From contig JAITCV010000149.1 of assembly GCA_031282905.1 (NCBI GenBank), positions 1 through 32,213 on the forward strand: a DNA stretch of 32,213 bases, read 5' to 3'. Below, piece by piece: positions 30,657 to 32,213 of this stretch. A program made the position numbers and the translations under genes. Under the pieces are notes generated by a model. That model was not told where the DNA came from. It did no database searches and was given only the letters and a program-made list of their open reading frames with translations. Source of the DNA: Azoarcus sp. (GTDB lineage Bacteria > Pseudomonadota > Gammaproteobacteria > Burkholderiales > Rhodocyclaceae). Numbering within the stretch: the stretch's first letter is position 1; the number at the start of each line of letters is the position of its first letter.

Positions 30657-31105
30657 GCCTGCTCCCAGGGCAGCCCGGCAAGCTTCCAACCGCCGACGTG
30701 ACTACGCTGCCTGTTGGCGTCGAGCGAGCCCTCGAAACCTTCGAGGACGTTGTAACAATTGTTATACCCGGAACGAACGGCGAGGCTCGCGGTTTCATCG
30801 GAGCGCCGTCCGGAGCGGCAGATGAACATCACCAGTGCCTCGGGGCTGACCGACTGGCGCAACTGCATCATGAAACGGTTATTGACTTGCCCGCTCGGCC
30901 AGAACTCGTATTCGATGTCGACCGTGCCCGGAATGCGCCCGACCCATTCGAGTTCGGCGCGGGTGCGGATATCGACGAGCTTCGCCCCAGGCGCGAGTTG
31001 CCACACCTGCCAGGCTTCGGCGGGCGTAAGCGCCCCCTGGTAGGACAATCCAAGCTCGACGGTGCGTTGATGCGCCAGATCAAGTAAGGCGTTGAGGGTT
31101 CCCAT
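30653..31105 (-). CDS. Rhodanese-like sulfurtransferase domain protein
   Basis: The 150-residue protein is a single rhodanese domain. AKLVDIRTRAELEWVGRIPG is the conserved first strand and loop. The active-site loop is CRSGRRSDE, with the catalytic cysteine that would carry persulfide. The C-terminal NVLEGFEGSLDANRQR segment is also typical. There is no signal peptide, so it should be cytosolic. The gene is translationally coupled to nadA. Rhodaneses can deliver sulfur for iron-sulfur or thio-cofactor assembly, and NadA needs a [4Fe-4S] cluster, but a direct link is inference. It is divergent from the cation transporter 50 bases away. Confidence 0.88.
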   Translation of the reverse strand: MGTLNALLDLAHQRTVELGLSYQGALTPAEAWQVWQLAPGAKLVDIRTRAELEWVGRIPGTVDIEYEFWPSGQVNNRFMMQLRQSVSPEALVMFICRSGRRSDETASLAVRSGYNNCYNVLEGFEGSLDANRQRSHVGGWKLAGLPWEQA

Positions 31106-31155
31106 GACAGTATCCGGCTAAAATCGGGGGCCAAAGTATATACCTGTCCGTTCCC

Positions 31156-32213
31156 ATGACTCCGACTTCGCCCGGCAACCTCGGCAACGATGGCGGCAAA
31201 CGTGCCCGCGCCATCCACAGGGTGGCGCTGGTTGCCATCGCCACCAATTCCGCCCTCATCATCGGCCAGATCTGCATCGGTCTTTTTGCCCACGCCTTCA
31301 GCCTGGTGGCCGACGCCGCCCATACGCTTTCGGATCTGATCACCGATCTGATGGTGCTCGTCGCCGGGCGGCGCGGCGCCGATCCCGCCGATATCGATCA
31401 TCCATACGGTCATGGCCGTATCGAAACGGCAAGCTCGTTATTGCTCGGCGGGGTGCTCATCGCGGTGGGATTCGGCTTTCTGTGGGCATCCGGCGTCCGC
31501 TTGCAGAACATGGATGCCCAGACGGCGGCAGTCTTGCATCCGGTGGCGCTCGTCATGGCGGCGGTCACGCTGGCGGCGAAGGAAATCCTGTTCCGCTTCA
31601 CGCTCACCGCCAGCCGGAGACTTTCCGCGCCCCTGCTCGAAGCCAATGCCTGGCACGCGCGCTCGGACGCGGCGTCCTCGCTGGTGGTGGCAATCGGCAT
31701 CGGCGGCAGTCTGGCGGGGTATCCCTTTCTTGAACCGCTTGCCGCGGCTGTGGTGGGTTTTCTCATCCTCAGCATGGGGCTGCGCCTGGGCTGGCAGGCG
31801 GTGCGCGAATTGATCGACACCGGCCTGCCGCCGGAGGAACTCGCCAGCCTGCGCCAGAGCATCGCCGCCACGCCAGGCGTCGTCGGCTTGCACGACATGC
31901 GCACGCGACGCATGGCCGACCGGGTATTGTGCGATACGCATATCCAGGTCGACCCCAGGATCACGGTGTCGGAGGGGCATTACATCGCGGAGCGCGTCTC
32001 GTTGGCCATATGCAAGTCACATCCGAAGGTGAGCGAAGTGCTCGTGCATGTCGATACCGAACGGGATGAATCGCCGCCATCGCCCAATATCGAGCAGTTG
32101 CCGGATCGTGAAATGGTCCGGGCGGATATCGAAGCCTTGCTGGGCGGGGACGGACCGGCGATCCAGCGTCTGCTGGTGCATTACCTGGGATGCCGGATCG
32201 AGGTCGAGGTTTA
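31156..32213 (+). CDS. Cation diffusion facilitator (CDF) family transporter, truncated by window end
   Basis: CDF proteins export divalent metals such as Zn, Fe, Co or Mn from the cytoplasm in exchange for protons. The visible 352 residues include a polar N-terminus (1-20) and a six-helix membrane domain (about 21-215). The paired metal-site motifs are H56-x3-D60 in AAHTLSDLITD (helix II) and H167-x3-D171 in WHARSDAASS (helix V), a 2His-2Asp site more typical of zinc-type CDFs. DHPYGHGRIET is the conserved cytoplasmic loop. A C-terminal cytoplasmic domain follows (about 216-305), then an additional segment past residue 310. The frame is still open at base 32213. Substrate is not determined. 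Confidence 0.9.
   Translation, partial: MTPTSPGNLGNDGGKRARAIHRVALVAIATNSALIIGQICIGLFAHAFSLVADAAHTLSDLITDLMVLVAGRRGADPADIDHPYGHGRIETASSLLLGGVLIAVGFGFLWASGVRLQNMDAQTAAVLHPVALVMAAVTLAAKEILFRFTLTASRRLSAPLLEANAWHARSDAASSLVVAIGIGGSLAGYPFLEPLAAAVVGFLILSMGLRLGWQAVRELIDTGLPPEELASLRQSIAATPGVVGLHDMRTRRMADRVLCDTHIQVDPRITVSEGHYIAERVSLAICKSHPKVSEVLVHVDTERDESPPSPNIEQLPDREMVRADIEALLGGDGPAIQRLLVHYLGCRIEVEV

Noticed and set aside
1..32213. tRNA, rRNA genes and CRISPR arrays
   Set aside because: No cloverleaf with a T-arm GGTTCGA-type signature in place, no rRNA-like stretch, and no regularly spaced repeats were found when reading both strands.

Overview
The window looks like chromosomal DNA of a GC-rich betaproteobacterium, possibly Rhodocyclales or a relative. 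This rests on protein style and gene order: ribE-ribBX-ribH-nusB, tlyA overlapping metF, a single-cysteine DksA, and rimP-nusA-infB-rbfA-truB. Taxonomy is inference; no rRNA or tRNA gene was seen. Most genes are housekeeping and intact. Accessory material is confined to small patches.

Left edge (1-3059): the 3' end of a group II intron (domains V and VI plus the last residues of its reverse transcriptase), a DUF2628-like membrane protein on the minus strand, then cutA and dsbD. Riboflavin block (3117-6009): ribE, a ribB with a degenerate GTP-cyclohydrolase-like tail (ribBX), ribH and nusB, convergent with the parAB chromosome-partition pair (6047-7711, minus). Peroxide defence (7918-10255): an OxyR-like site, ahpC, an intrinsic terminator, then ahpF. 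An IS630-type transposase remnant follows, then dksA, an orphan yidD, a sensor protein with a degenerate GGDEF domain, tlyA and metF.

Middle (15281-18686): an AT-rich patch, an unrecognised gene of lower GC behind uvrD (both minus), and a 406-base gap holding a promoter-like signal, an inverted repeat and an intrinsic terminator on the plus strand, which is a candidate small RNA locus. Translation/transcription operon (18687-25377, minus): rimP-nusA-infB-rbfA-truB. A good promoter lies just upstream of two tandem terminator hairpins before rimP, which suggests attenuation control of the whole operon.

Right part (25378-32213): an AT-rich regulatory region with an FNR-like box, a decayed ABC-transporter ATPase, a group II truncated-haemoglobin-like protein with an unusual Cys/His-rich N-terminus, and a 103-residue partner of unknown function. 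Then come divergent orn and rsgA, an isolated flgA, a translationally coupled rhodanese-nadA pair (minus), and a cation diffusion facilitator gene cut by the window end.

The observations most worth following up are the two-terminator rimP leader, the globin plus small-protein unit, the candidate sRNA locus, and the OxyR-controlled ahpC-terminator-ahpF arrangement.
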